Assembly (NCBI GenBank): GCA_949752795.1
Contig: OX457056.1
Coordinates: 200,633,654 to 200,697,653, forward strand
Origin: Hyperoodon ampullatus
Lineage: Eukaryota > Chordata > Mammalia > Artiodactyla > Ziphiidae
DNA length: 64,000 nt
Reading direction: 5' to 3'
Both the position numbers and the translations under genes were made by a program. Each line of letters opens with the position of its first letter. Positions within the stretch are counted from its first letter, which is position 1. The notes below the pieces were generated by a model. It was not told the DNA's origin, made no database searches, and was given only the letters and a program-made list of their open reading frames with translations. Positions 47,255-58,378 of this stretch are shown piece after piece.

Positions 47255-49560
47255 ACCTGACAAAGGTACACCTAAAACCTAAAACAAACATTACATGAAA
47301 TGGGGAAACTTTAGACTCATTCTCTTTAAGACTGAGAACAAGACAAAGATGTTCACTAGCATAGCAACTGTTTTGACATTGTCCTGGAAGTTCTGGTCAA
47401 CGCTGTAAAGGAAAGATAAATAAGAAGTATAAGGATGAGAAAGGAACAACAAAACTATCACTATTTTCAAAGGATATGATTAACTATGGAGGAAAAGAAA
47501 CAACAGGAAACAGCAGACTATCTGAGTAAGACAGTGAAGCCAGGCTGTGAAATACAAGATCAGCTTACAATAATCAATACCTTTTCTCTTAAACTACCAA
47601 TAGCTAACTAGAAAACAATAGTAATAGAAATAGACATGATTCACAATAGCAACAAAACTATCAAGTATTAGAAATTAATTTAACCAAGAATATACTCTTA
47701 GACCTTTATGGAGAAAACTTTGAAGTTCTAATAAAGGACTTAGAAATGAACTGATGAAGTATTTAGGGGTAAAGGGTCATGATGTCTGCAACTAATAACT
47801 CAAATGAGTCAGAAAAATGCATAGAACTGAAGAGAGGGAGTAATAAAGCAAATATGGCAAGATGCTAACATCTGGTGAATCTAGGTAAGGGATATACAGG
47901 AGCTCTTTGTACTAATCTTAGAACTCTTCTGTTAGTTTTAAATTATTTCCAAATAAAACAAAAATTCTGAAAAAAATAAGCTGAATAAATGGAGAAACAC
48001 ATTACATACTCTTGAATGAAATAAGTTAATATCAAAAAGATGTCAAGCCTCTCCCAAATAATTGATAAATTCAATGTAATCCCAACAAAAATTCCTCAAA
48101 ACATTTGAGGAACTTGATAAACATATTCCAAATATTATATGGAAAAATAATGGCACAGAAGTAGCTAAGAAAACTTAAAAATGAAGAACAGAGATGGGGC
48201 ACTTGCTATGCCAGTCATGAGGATGTATTACCAAATCACTGTAATAAAATCAGAGCAATAAAAAACAGAGCAAGAACTGACAAACCAATGTAACAGAATA
48301 GAGGCTTAGAGATAGACTGGTGTATCCATGGGAACCATATAGGAGAAAGAGGGTACCACAATGTAATGGAGGAAAGCATGGGGTTTTTGGATATATTACT
48401 GGAAAAACCGGCTCATTAAATGGAGAATAATAGGGCTGGATTCCTATCTAACACCACGTGCAATGTGGGCTCTAGATGAATTAAAGAAATAGCTATGACC
48501 TAGGGACTGGGAGGGCCTTCTTAAACAAAACTTTAAAAACTCTAAGCCGGGGGCTTCCCTGGTGGCGCAGTGGTTGAGAGTCCGCCTGCCGATGCAGGAG
48601 ACACGGGTTCGTGCCCCGGTCTGGGAGGATCCCACATGCCGCGGAGCGGCTGCACCCGTGAGCCATGGCCGCTGAGCCTGCGCGTCTGGAGCCTATGCTC
48701 CGCAATGGGAGAGGCCATAACAGTGAGAGGCCCGCGTACCGCAAAAAAAAAAAAAAAACAACAAAAAAAAAACTCTAAGCCAAAGAATTTGTTTACCTGA
48801 TTACATTGAAATTAAGAATTTTTCTTGATGAAAGGACAACAAAGACAAAATTAACATATCAGAAGATATCTGCAAAGTTACGATAAGTGAACATCTATAA
48901 ACTGTCTTCCACAAGTCAACAGCAACACAGATAGTAACTCCAATAGAAAACAGGCTAAGACAGGAATAAGTAATTTACAGATGAAACTATATGCATAAGA
49001 GATGCTCACAATCATCAGTAACCAAAGAAATACAAATAAAAATGACAAGGTATCACTTTGCACCTATGAGATTATAAAAGGTGGAGAGCTAGAGAAAGCT
49101 GAGTGCTGGTTGGGACATGAGGATACACGACCCCTCGAACACTTCTGGCAGGAGAGAGAGTGGTGCAGCCATTGTGAGGAGGAATCTGGCACAGTGTGAT
49201 CAAATTCAGGACGTGCAAACCTATGACGCAGTGATTCCCTTCGAAGTGTATATCCCACAAGTATATTACACAGCTTTATAAATGGACGGGTATGAAGTTG
49301 CTCATTGCGGCAATGTTTGTGGTGGTAGGAAGTAGAGACAACCTGAGTATCTATCACACAGAGAGGAGATAAGTAAAACTGTGGTTCACACACACAGCAT
49401 GGAATATAATGCAGCATTTGGAAGCAAAGAATTAGATGTACATGTAGAAACACAGGTGTATCTTAAAAACAGTACTCAGAGAAAAAAGAAGCAAAATGAA
49501 ATACAACATTACAAATTAAAATACATATAAAACAAATATCCCCACTTTGCAAGATCCTAT
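47255..49560 (+). mobile_element. Old L1, decayed ORF2 and 3' region
   Basis: Sense L1 ORF2 remnants (e.g. 'aaacattacatgaaatggggaa', 'tcacaatagcaacaaaact', 'attgtgaggaggaatctggc', 'ggaatataatgcagcatttg') with many stops. Interrupted by a young CHR SINE at 48549-48767. Confidence 0.75.
48549..48767 (+). mobile_element. Short-form CHR SINE
   Basis: Target duplication aaaaactctaagcc at 48535-48548 and 48768-48781, identical. Confidence 0.93.
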
Positions 49561-50070
49561 ACAGACAAAAAGAAACGTTCTATGTGTTCAAATGAGCACC
49601 TGTGAAGCATGAGGTGAATGGGAGGAGGAGAAGGGAATCAAAAACAAAAGAAATCTTTTAGGCTCCTTGCATGTTAAAAAAGAATTCAAATGACCTATGA
49701 TAAAAATAAAATTAGAATTGTTTCCTTCCCCTAAATTTCCAGCTTTCCTAACAACAAAAGCAACTTTGGTTGCCAGCTCTGTTGATGAGTAACAGCTTTT
49801 CATCCTTTTTCAAGCAGGAAGGGAAAAATTCAGGGATCAGCAGAGTACTAAAGGGATCAGTGGAAAATAGTCACGAAACAGTGTTTTTGTTCTCATGACC
49901 TGACAACCTGACTGAACAGACCCAATCACCTCTTGATTAGTAGTGATTCGGCTCAAGACACGTTGCTGGCGTCAAGTTTTCGTGTCCTTTGAAACTATTT
50001 ACTTTCAGAACCTCTTCATATACAATCCTTTGGCCTCCTCACAGTGATTCCACACTACTTAAAATCGAAA
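49561..50070. other. Unassigned intronic sequence
   Basis: No recognised feature. Confidence 0.5.
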
Positions 50071-50074
50071 AATT

Positions 50075-50190
50075 CTAGAGCCAGAGAGCACCTGGTTATT
50101 CTACAGATGAGGAAACACAGGCCAGAGGAGGACTGCGGTTCAGGCTCACACAGCTGGTATGAAAGGGAAGCTCTTACTGACTGTGCCCTT
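50075..50190 (-). repeat. MIR fragment (antisense)
   Basis: 'ctacagatgaggaaacacag' ... 'caggctcacacagctggta' is a reversed MIR core. Confidence 0.65.
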
Positions 50191-50194
50191 GTCC

Positions 50195-50800
50195 CCCTTC
50201 TGTCTCTCTGGCCCAGCAGCCAGAGTGAGCCTGTTAAAACATAAGCCATCAGAAGCTTCTCTGTTCAAAACCCTCTACTGGCTCCCGCCTCACTCAGAGG
50301 AAAGGCCAAAGTCCTTACAGAACGGCCTACACTGCGGTGCCCCTCCCCACTCCCACCGCCTCTCAACTGCTGCACTTTCCCCTCGCCCACATGGGGACCG
50401 CCTGGCCACTGTGACCTCATCATCCCTCACACATGCCAAACATGCTCCTACATCGGGGCTTGGAACTTGCTCATCCCTCCGCCTCCTGCTCACTCTCTCA
50501 TTCCTCTCAAGTCTTAGATCAAAAGTGATTTCGGTAGAGGCCTTCTCTGACCACTGTGCACTTTGTGTGTACTCCCCCCCACCCCACTTCTTTTTTCTCA
50601 CTTACGCCTCCTTCGGGTTCTCCACAGCACTTACAATCGTGTGACCATGATCCATTCACATATTTATTTCGTGTTTGCTTCCACACCACCAGAACATCTA
50701 CTGCATGAGGGCAGGGCTTTGTCTGCTTTGTTCACAGTTGTATCCACAGCACCAAGAACAGATACAGGTGCTCCATGACGATTTGTTGAGCCTTGGTTTA
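50195..50800 (+). repeat. L2 fragment, near complete 3' end
   Basis: 'cagccagagtgagcctgtta', 'ttcaaaaccctctactggct', 'gcatgagggcagggctttgt' and 'ggtgctccatgacgatttg' in correct L2 order. The open frame across it (50159-50644) is a by-product, not a gene. Confidence 0.8.
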
Positions 50801-51347
50801 ACAGCTCTTTCATCACAGGGCTGATCTGTGATCTGATTTCATGACTGCTACTTTAGACCTTTCTGCCTTTCCAGGCAAGAGACTGATATCTCATAATTAG
50901 CTCCTGGCCAACGCGACTGAACGAGACTAAGTTATCCAATCTTGAAGATTAGTTTATTCAGATGTTTTCCTAAGCAAGGCATAATAAGAAACTATTTAAT
51001 ATTAATTGAATTTATGTTTAAAACTTTTCATAAGTATTCTGAATGAATTTTAAGGATGCTTTAGTTGAAGATTAAGAACAATTGAGAATTTCAAAGCAGA
51101 TAATCTTGTAATAATGCTGTGGGGTAGGTAATACATTAACCGACTTCAGAAACGACAGAATAATAAACCCAGAAAAAATTCAAGCCTTATACCTGGCAGT
51201 GGGTATGCAAGCCTCCATTTGCATTGTAGTTTAATTGCTTTTATCATTTAAAAAAGTTCCCCAAATTTAAAAAGTACCTGTAATCTGAACAATCACTGAA
51301 GTGTCTGAAATTTGAGAAATCACTTTTTGCTTATTTAGCCCAACCTT

Positions 51348-51412
51348 GATAAAGTGAATGGGAGGGTCGAGAAGAATAACGCATTTGAAGATTCACTATG
51401 CATTCTGCAGAA
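51348..51412. repeat. 65-bp repeated segment, copy A
   Basis: Matches 52557-52621 without gaps at 54 of 65 positions, including the 21-base core atttgaagattcactatgcat. Not a repeat family I recognise. Confidence 0.8.
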
Positions 51413-51632
51413 AGGGTTTCCTTCTGAGGCAGAGAGAAATGAGTTTACTGGCTCTGGAGGCTTCCTAAATTGCAGTCTCCACGTTTAGGGAAGATAAAAA
51501 TCTAAACACATTCCATTTAACCCTTTTTCAGAACCAGAGCCTCATGGAGTCTTGCACTATGTTCTTAAAAATGAACACCCACTCTTAGTTTTTAGGAGAT
51601 CTAAATGACGATTCAAGAATTATGATTTATCA

Positions 51633-51834
51633 GGCTTCCCTGGTGGCGCAGTGGTTGAGAGTCCGCCTGCCGATGCAGGGGACACGGGTTCGTGCCCCGG
51701 TCCGGGAAGATCCCACATGCCACGGAGCGTTTAGGCCCATGAGCCATGGCCGCTGGGCCTGCGCGTCTGGAGCCTGTGCTCCGCAGCGGGAGAGGCCACA
51801 ACAGTGAGAGGCCTGCGTACCGCAAAAAAAAAAA
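51633..51834 (+). mobile_element. Short-form CHR SINE
   Basis: Target duplication aagaattatgatttatca at 51615-51632 and 51835-51852, identical over 18 bases. Confidence 0.94.
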
Positions 51835-52118
51835 AAGAATTATGATTTATCATGTACTTTAAGAGGAGAAAAAGTAGTATAAGTTCAATCAGTGCTTGAG
51901 AGAGGCTCTGAATTGCCTCTTTCATGTGGATGAAAAAGGAATGTGAAAGGGTCTCTCGAGGTAAGAGGGACCCTAAGAAGAAAGGACCCAGAAAAGAAGA
52001 AACAAGAGATGGGAAAGGCTCTGCTTTGGGGCTGCAAGACAAAATAACTTGTACATGTTTGGACAGATTGTCTATGAAGATTATTATCATATCTCAGTTG
52101 AAAATTCACACAATATGG

Positions 52119-52323
52119 GCTTCCCTGGTGGCACAGTGGTTGAGAGTCCGCCTGCCGATGCAGGGCACACGGGTTCGTGCCCCGGTCCGGGAAGATCCCA
52201 CATGCCGCGGAGCGGCTAGGCCAGGCCCGTGAGCCATGGCCGCTGAGCCTGCACGTCCGGAGCCTGTGCTCCGCAACGGGAGAGGCCACAACAGTGAGAG
52301 GCCCGCGTACCACACACACAAAA
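52119..52323 (+). mobile_element. Short-form CHR SINE
   Basis: Target duplication aaaattcacacaatatg at 52102-52118 and 52324-52340, identical over 17 bases. Tail begins with a short CA run. Confidence 0.94.
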
Positions 52324-52556
52324 AAAATTCACACAATATGAACACTGTATAAAAGACATCTTATCACATTTTCTGAAGCAGAATGTTCTCGGTTTATTGC
52401 AAAAGTTATCTGTGTGCTGCACAGACCCCATCCCCAGGCCAAATTTTAGCTATTCTCCACCATACACAAAGCACTCTATTCCAGTCTCTGACTTTAGTGA
52501 ATTTAACACTGAGGTAATTTGAAAAAATCTCTTTTCACTTATGTTCGCTCAATAAT

Positions 52557-52621
52557 GATAAAGTGACTGGGAGTGTTGAGAACAACAGTGAATTTGAAGA
52601 TTCACTATGCATCACGCAGAA
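52557..52621. repeat. 65-bp repeated segment, copy B
   Basis: Partner of 51348-51412 in the same orientation. Weaker similarity extends about 55 bp to the left of both copies. Confidence 0.8.
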
Positions 52622-52629
52622 TTTTTTAA

Positions 52630-53640
52630 AAACATGTTTTCTCAAAACTTTGTGTCGTTGACACAATGAGTGACATATGTTTCAAATCAACACGTAAAAA
52701 TCAGGGAACTTTGGAGATGGAAGGTAGTCTTAGAGATCCTTTGATTCAATAATTTAGAGAAAAACAGGTGCTGGGGATAAACTAACTTGCTCATCACCTG
52801 GAATCTATTCTATGCTACGAGAGTACTAAACGCAGCACCAACTCTAAGAAACCACACCTGTATGCTGGCAGGTACTTCACTTTTCAGTATACAACCACAG
52901 ATTAATCAGTTCTGTAACTTCAGCTATACAAACACGTGAAGCTAAACCATGCTCAAACGCTAAATATTGGTGCTACCACTGGCTTGCCACATACCACAGC
53001 ATCAGTGATTATGAAAGTGTTTCAACACAAGACTCTCATATTACTATAAAAGAATTACTGTAAAAATAGACCTAAAGGCAAGTTATCAATTACAGAATAA
53101 TGTTGTGAGTGCCCTTCATTATTATATCAATATAAATGACACAGACAATAAAGGATAATGAGATTCCATTTAAAGTGGGGTTTTTTTCATTTAAAATTTA
53201 ACTCGATACACCAAGCATTCCCCACAGCACCTAATTTGCAGCAGACCTAGCCTGTCTGTAACCCCAATATTCCTTTATTCAACTGACAGCACTGACATCC
53301 TTTTTCAAGGTTAAATACTCTGAGAAATTGATGCCTGGTGGACATTAGTACCTGCGGCAGGAATGCAGGTGTACAAAACTCCACCATAACCAAACTTGCA
53401 TCTCTAGCCAAACAGGTCTTACTCTTGCTTCGGTAAGCCATTCCCCCCTTGTCTCCCTGACACAGAATCACGGACTCCTATTCCGACTGAATGTAACTCT
53501 GCAAGCCAGAAGAATCTCTTCATCTGTTAAATAAGGGGGCTGGACGAATGCTGGATTCTTTTCCAGCTTTCAAATTCCGCCTCATTGCCGGAGTGGCAGG
53601 GTGGTGCAGTGAAAAGAGCCCTGGGCTTGCCTGACACCAT
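52630..53640. other. Unassigned sequence near the promoter
   Basis: Start of intron 1 in gene direction. No repeat or exon recognised. Confidence 0.5.
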
Positions 53641-53721
53641 TTAAAAAGCCCACGTCTGCATCCCTCTGACTGCCGGCCCCCCGGCCTCCAACTACCCGGC
53701 ACCTCCCTGGGCCCGACTGAC

Positions 53722-54160
53722 CTGGACCGGAGAACTCCGACGAGGGCCCGGCGCCCTGCTGCCCCTCGGGGGCTCCCGGCCGGGGCAGCGGCCGCGGCGG
53801 GGCAGGGGCGGAGCAGGCCTGGCCGCCCGGCGCGTTCCTCGGGGCGCGGGTCCCTTCCGCCCGCCGTCCCCGGACAGCGACGCGGGCTCCCTGCCCAGCC
53901 TCGCCCGGCCCCTGACCACCTCTCCGCCGCCTGGTGGTCCGTTGGCGCGGCAGGCAGCTACGGCCGCCTGTCCCAGGCCCGCTGTCCCCTCCGCCCCTGG
54001 AAGCGGCGGGCGGGTCAATCCTGCGTGACTCAGCGTGGCGGCCCCGCCTCCGGCCTCCCGCCCAAGCTTCCGCCTCGCGCGGCCCGCGCGGCCCGGGGGC
54101 GCCACGCTCCTTACCCGCGCGCCCACCCCTCAGGCGCCCGCCCCGCTCTCGCACTCCCTG
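53722..54160 (-). other. DNMBP: Predicted DNMBP 5' non-coding exon 1
   Basis: The donor GGTCCAG|GTCAGT at 53722/53721 sits in the CpG island and would join to the acceptor ending at 12408. The 5' end is a guess. No other evidence fixes the transcription start. The long minus-strand open frame here is expected in GC-rich DNA. Confidence 0.5.
54026..54034 (+). promoter_or_regulatory. AP-1 / ARE-type site
   Basis: TGACTCAGC combines the AP-1 core TGACTCA with the TGACnnnGC pattern recognised by NRF2-small MAF dimers. Confidence 0.45.
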
Positions 54161-54187
54161 ACGGCCAGCCTTAGATGCGCCCGCCCA

Positions 54188-54205
54188 TTACGTCAGAGGG
54201 GGCGG
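54188..54205. promoter_or_regulatory. CRE-like site next to a GC box
   Basis: TTACGTCA at 54188-54195 (TGACGTAA on the minus strand, CREB/ATF type), then GGGGGCGG at 54198-54205 (Sp/KLF type). Confidence 0.45.
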
Positions 54206-54340
54206 TGCCCCAGGACCTCCATTCGGGGAAACTGAGGCACCGGGCGGCGCGGCGCCGACCCTGCTAGGGCAGCTCGAGCGTCGGCTGTTCGCGGAGCGTT
54301 CAGTTCTACGTGCAGCTCCCGCTGATCGAAAGCTCCTTTC

Positions 54341-54775
54341 CTCCCTTGCCGATCCCTCACCCGCCACACTCCCCCTCCAACCTAGAAAAGGGTTAAATAC
54401 CATTTAGAGAAGCCGCATGCAGTTCCTGCCTGTGGTGCGGTCCTCTGTGCTGCCCGGAGGCAGTTTCCTTTATCACCTGACAAATACTCGGCGTTCACTT
54501 CGGTCTGTTCATTTTTTTCTGAGGAAAGTCTCTCAGGACACCTTTGAGAATTTAAGAGCAACGAACAGCAGAATGCAAGAACTAGGCAGGGCTGAGAGCA
54601 CGCTTTTAACTCGTTCGTGAATCCTCGCGGGATTCCTTTTGTGTATTAATGGCCTCAAAGTCACACTGCTTGGTTTGTTGCTTGAATTTCTGTGCCTAGT
54701 TTCTGGGATCTACCTGAGGGATGCTGAAGAAGATGCAACAAGTCTGTCACCGTGAACGTATAACAGATAAACCTC
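54341..54775. other. Unassigned sequence upstream of the CpG island
   Basis: GC content falls. A small plus-strand open frame (54417-54620) has no recognisable product. Could carry divergent promoter transcripts. Confidence 0.4.
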
Positions 54776-54777
54776 TA

Positions 54778-55275
54778 CAGATGGTCCCCACCTAAAATTG
54801 TTGGACTTAAGATTTTTCCACTTTACAATGCTGAGAAAATCGTAGGCACTCAGGAGAAACCACAGTAGAATTTTGAATTTCAATCTTTTCCCGGGCTGGC
54901 GATATGCTCTAGGATACTCTCTCCTGATGCTGGGCAGCGACAGTGAGGCAGCTCCCGGTCAACCACAGGATCAGGAGGGCAAACCACCGATACACTTACA
55001 GCCATTCTGTACTCATGCAACCATTCTGGATTTCACTTTCAGTACAGTACTCAATAAATTACATGAGATAACCAATGCATTATTGTAGAATAGGCTTTGT
55101 GTTAGATGATTTTGCCCAACTGTAGTTTAATGTGCGTGTTCCGAGCACGTTTAAGGTAGGCTAGGCTAGGATGTTGGGTAGGTTAGGTGTAGTAAATGTA
55201 TTTTCGACTTAGGATATTTTCAAATTACCATGGGTTTATCTGGACATAACCCCACTGTAAGTGGAGGAAGATCTG
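54778..55275. mobile_element. Tigger-group (MER8-like) DNA transposon
   Basis: About 498 bp flanked by TA dinucleotides (54776-54777 and 55276-55277), as for Tc1/mariner insertions. Ends cagatggtcccc and gtggaggaagatctg are imperfect inverted repeats. Internal landmarks 'tttaaggtaggctaggctag' and 'acataaccccactgtaagtg' fit the MER8 consensus as I recall it. No transposase. Confidence 0.75.
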
Positions 55276-55309
55276 TATTTCAAATTTTTCATCAGCTATT
55301 TCTCCTTTC

Positions 55310-56115
55310 TAGTGTTGTGTGTGTGTTAAAATACATGTAACATAAAGTTTATCATTTTTAACGTTTTTAAGTGTATGGTTCTATGACATTAAGTACAATC
55401 ACATTACATCACCACCATCCATCTCCAGAACTTTTTCATCTTCCCAAACTGAAACTGTAATCATTAAACGTTAACTCCTCGTTCCTCTCTCCTGCCAGTC
55501 CCTGACAACCACCATTCTGCTTTCTGTCTCTATTAATTTGACTACTCCAGGTACCTCTTGTAAGTGGAATCATGCAGTGTTTGTCTTTTGGGTTTTCTGT
55601 TTGTTTGTTTGTTAGTTTTTGCCGCACAGCACGGCTTGGGGGATCTTAGTTCCCTGACCAGGGATCGAACCCCCGGCCCTTGGCAGTGAAAGCCTGGAGT
55701 CCTAACCACTGGACTGCCAGGGAATTCACAGTGTTTGTCTTTTGTGATTGGCTTATTTCACTTTGCATAGGTCCACAAGTTTCATCCATGTTATAGCATG
55801 TGTCAGAATTTCCTTCCTTTTTAAGGTAGAATAATATTACCTTGTATGCAAATACCACATTTTGTTTATACATTCATCTGTCAATGAATGTTTTCCATCC
55901 AACGTTTGCTTCCACCTTCTGGCCATTATGAATAATGCTTCTGTGAACATGTGTGTACAAATATCTGTCTGAATCCCTGTGTTCAGTTCTTTTGTGCATA
56001 TACCCAGAAATGGAATGGCTGGGTCACATGATAATTCTATGCTTCATTTTTTGAGGAACTGAAACTAATACAACATTGTAAATCAACTATACTCCAATAA
56101 AAATTTTTTTAAAAA
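55310..56115 (-). mobile_element. Old L1 fragments with SINE insert
   Basis: Antisense L1 3' sequence at about 55310-55590 and 55745-56040. It ends in an apparently sense L1 3' end ('gtaaatcaactatactccaa') at 56060-56115. Confidence 0.65.
55591..55728 (-). mobile_element. Short tRNA-derived SINE
   Basis: 'gccgcacagcacggcttgg' body and 'ggactgccagggaattc' head. Target duplication cagtgtttgtcttttg at 55575-55590 and 55729-55744, identical over 16 bases. Confidence 0.92.
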
Positions 56116-56179
56116 GCATGCCACATGAAAGCAAAATAAAATTAAAATCAAGCATTTCATTTAAAAAAGAAAACAACTG

Positions 56180-56312
56180 GGAATCCCCTGATGGTCCAGT
56201 GGTTAGGACTCCACACTTCCACTGCCAGGAGTCCGGGTTCGATCCCTGGTCAGGGAACCAAGATCCTGCAAGCCGTGCAGCACGGCTACAAAAAAAGAAA
56301 AGAAAAGAAAAG
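56180..56312 (+). mobile_element. Short tRNA-derived SINE
   Basis: 'gaatcccctgatggtccag' head, 'gggttcgatccctggtcaggg' block, and a tail of AAAAG units. Confidence 0.85.
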
Positions 56313-56369
56313 AACTTTGGATGTCTTAATGTACACCCAGCCCGACTGGGACCTGTTTCTTTTACCTAA

Positions 56370-56462
56370 AAGAGTCAGTTTCAGAATGATCTGATTACTG
56401 AATCTAAATCTTTGGAAGTGGGTTCTTTGGTGAGTACACTAAAGTTTAAGAACCACTGCCCT
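56370..56462 (+). mobile_element. MER5-like hAT remnant
   Basis: 'tctgattactgaatctaaat' ... 'aagtttaagaaccactgcc' resembles the right half of a MER5-type element. Confidence 0.4.
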
Positions 56463-56489
56463 AGGGCATCGTGAAGATTCTGAATCATC

Positions 56490-57290
56490 AAAATAATATT
56501 CTTTCACTCATCAACAAAGATTTACAATGCAACATTTGCAATGCGACAAGCATCATGCTGGATGTTTGGGATTCAGCCTGACAAAGACAACCAATAAGCA
56601 CCCTGCTCTCATGGAGCTCACATTCTAGAGTAGGGTAATAGACAATAGATAAATAAACAAACGGTAAGCCAAATAATTACAGGGTATGGTGAATGCTATG
56701 AAGGAAATAACCTAGATGATATGATAAATTAGATCGTAGAGAATTAAACCCTAATGCCCTAGGCATCCATTGTATGTAATGAATTAACGTCTCTCCCATG
56801 CAAGGGGAATGGTACAAGTTATACACAGTCCTTGAGAGAAGTGAGTACAGAATCACTGTGTGCTGTGGTTTAGATGAGGATCTGGTCTGATAAGGGCCAA
56901 AGGAAGAAGTGGAAACCTTTGAATACAGTGGTTGGTGGTCAGGGAAGTCTCTGGGGATATAACGTTTACTTGAGACCAAAATGATAAGAAGGAATCAGCT
57001 GTGTAAAGAGTTGAGGAAGTACCTTTCCGGTGGGAGAAACTGAAGGTGCAAAGCCCTGAAGTGGAAAACAACTTTCTCAGTTTCAGAACAGAAGAGAAGG
57101 CTGTGTGAGAAAGAAAGCAAGTACTATGGGATGAAATTATAAAACAAACAAGGGTGAAGATCATCCTGGGCCTGATGGGCCATGATAAGGAGTTTGAATT
57201 TCATTTTAAGTCAATGTATTGATACATTATAAAATATCCTCAACTGAAGGGACTGAAATGAAAAGGATCAAAAGAGGTAAATGTATGTGG
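56490..57290 (-). repeat. L2 fragment (antisense), long
   Basis: 'atggagctcacattctagag', 'gtgaatgctatgaaggaaat', 'gcaaagccctgaagtgga', 'tgatgggccatgataaggag' follow L2 in reverse order over about 800 bp. Small open frames inside are not genes. Confidence 0.7.
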
Positions 57291-58360
57291 AACTTCTTTG
57301 TTAGCAATAATAATAGTATCTGCATGTGCAATATTAAGAAGTTTGTTTTTTTCCCTGGATAATCCTCAATAAACCAAAATCAATTCCTGTGCATTTTGAT
57401 TAATCTCATTGATCAAAATTATTTAGGCGTGTCATCCTTTGATCCCACGTCTGAACCTAAATCCAGCGTGTTAGGACACACTCAAGTATCCATCGCTGTC
57501 ATGATGGACTGCGTCACTAACAGTGTCCATGGTTTTGCTGCAAATTAAAGGCAACTCCCCAAGGTTTCCCTCTGGAACAACTTAGTGGTAGAATATAGAA
57601 GGCGTAGGTTTAGTCTTCTATGTCAGAGAAAGAAGAGATAGCACTTGGAAACACTAATAACTATTCATTAAACTGGTGCCAGAATGCACCGGGACAGAAA
57701 GGAGGGGACTCTAGTTGAGTGGAGGAAGGAAGGCTGGGGGAAGTCTGGTTCTCTCTTGGGGAAGGGAGGAGCCCAGGGTGATTTTTGAGAGAGGGTATCT
57801 GTCCAGTGGACTTGCGCGGAGGCAAGGCCAGGTCCTAGAAGAAGACAATGGAGGCCATTTGGTTCCATATAGGAATAGACACCAGTTGGCAAAAGTAAAG
57901 CCAATTCCCGTTTTGTAAGGAAGTTCTGAATTCAAAAAAAGGACTGTATCATGTTTATCTTAAGGGTTTTTCTTACATATTAATATAGTGTTTCCTAGGG
58001 GCTTCTTCTCTTCCTATCTGCTTGCAGAAGCTTGAAATTGGTTTAATGAGGAACAGGAAATTCTTTCATAATTGGAAGTAAAAATCAAACTGGAAAACAA
58101 ACAAATCTACCTTAAAATGCTAATGCCTAGTTGAGGTAATATTTTGGAAAAAACTCATTCTCTTGTGTATCCATCAAAATATATTTAAGTGACACTATCA
58201 GATCTCTTCCTATTTCCATGAGGAGACAAGAAAGAAAGAAGATATTTGGGGATCTAGAAGGAGATAGGGGAAGGAAAGAAAAGGGAAGCTGAAATACTGA
58301 AGACAAGTTTATAGTAAATGTTTATTGAGAGCTAGCCTTATGTTAAGAACTTACCATATA
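57291..58360. other. Unassigned intergenic sequence
   Basis: No gene or repeat recognised. Confidence 0.5.
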
Positions 58361-58378
58361 TTATCTTTTTTCTTTTTT

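Larger units (their letters stand above)
12408..53721 (-). other. DNMBP: Presumed DNMBP intron 1 (about 41 kb)
   Basis: Runs from the predicted donor at 53721 to the confirmed-looking acceptor ending at 12408. It holds only repeats and unassigned DNA, including a full-length L1 in antisense. Its length depends on the exon 1 prediction; extra non-coding exons inside it cannot be excluded. Confidence 0.6.
53650..54340 (-). promoter_or_regulatory. DNMBP: CpG island, probable DNMBP promoter
   Basis: About 690 bp of very GC- and CpG-rich DNA in an otherwise AT-rich window, apart from the L1 5' UTR. No TATA box. It contains several GC boxes (for example GGGGGCGG at 54198-54205), an AP-1/antioxidant-type TGACTCAGC at 54026-54034 and a CRE-like TTACGTCA at 54188-54195. 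A good minus-strand splice donor lies at its inner edge. Position upstream of the DNMBP start-codon exon, with an acceptor just before that ATG, supports it as the gene's promoter. Divergent transcription to the right is possible but not shown. Confidence 0.75.

Noticed and set aside
49064..49453. 129-codon minus-strand frame
   Set aside because: Antisense to a decayed L1 ORF2 remnant, with no recognisable domains.
50159..50644. 161-codon open frame
   Set aside because: Lies inside an L2 remnant; no independent coding evidence.
53582..54154. 190-codon minus-strand open frame in the CpG island, with overlapping frames on both strands
   Set aside because: GC-rich DNA rarely contains stop codons. 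The product is Arg/Gly/Pro-rich low complexity and the frame runs past the predicted splice donor.
56677..57164. Two overlapping minus-strand frames of about 100 codons
   Set aside because: Derived from an L2 fragment.
57668..57935. Minus-strand frames of 74-78 codons upstream of DNMBP
   Set aside because: No domain, no splice context and no start or promoter features; length is consistent with chance.
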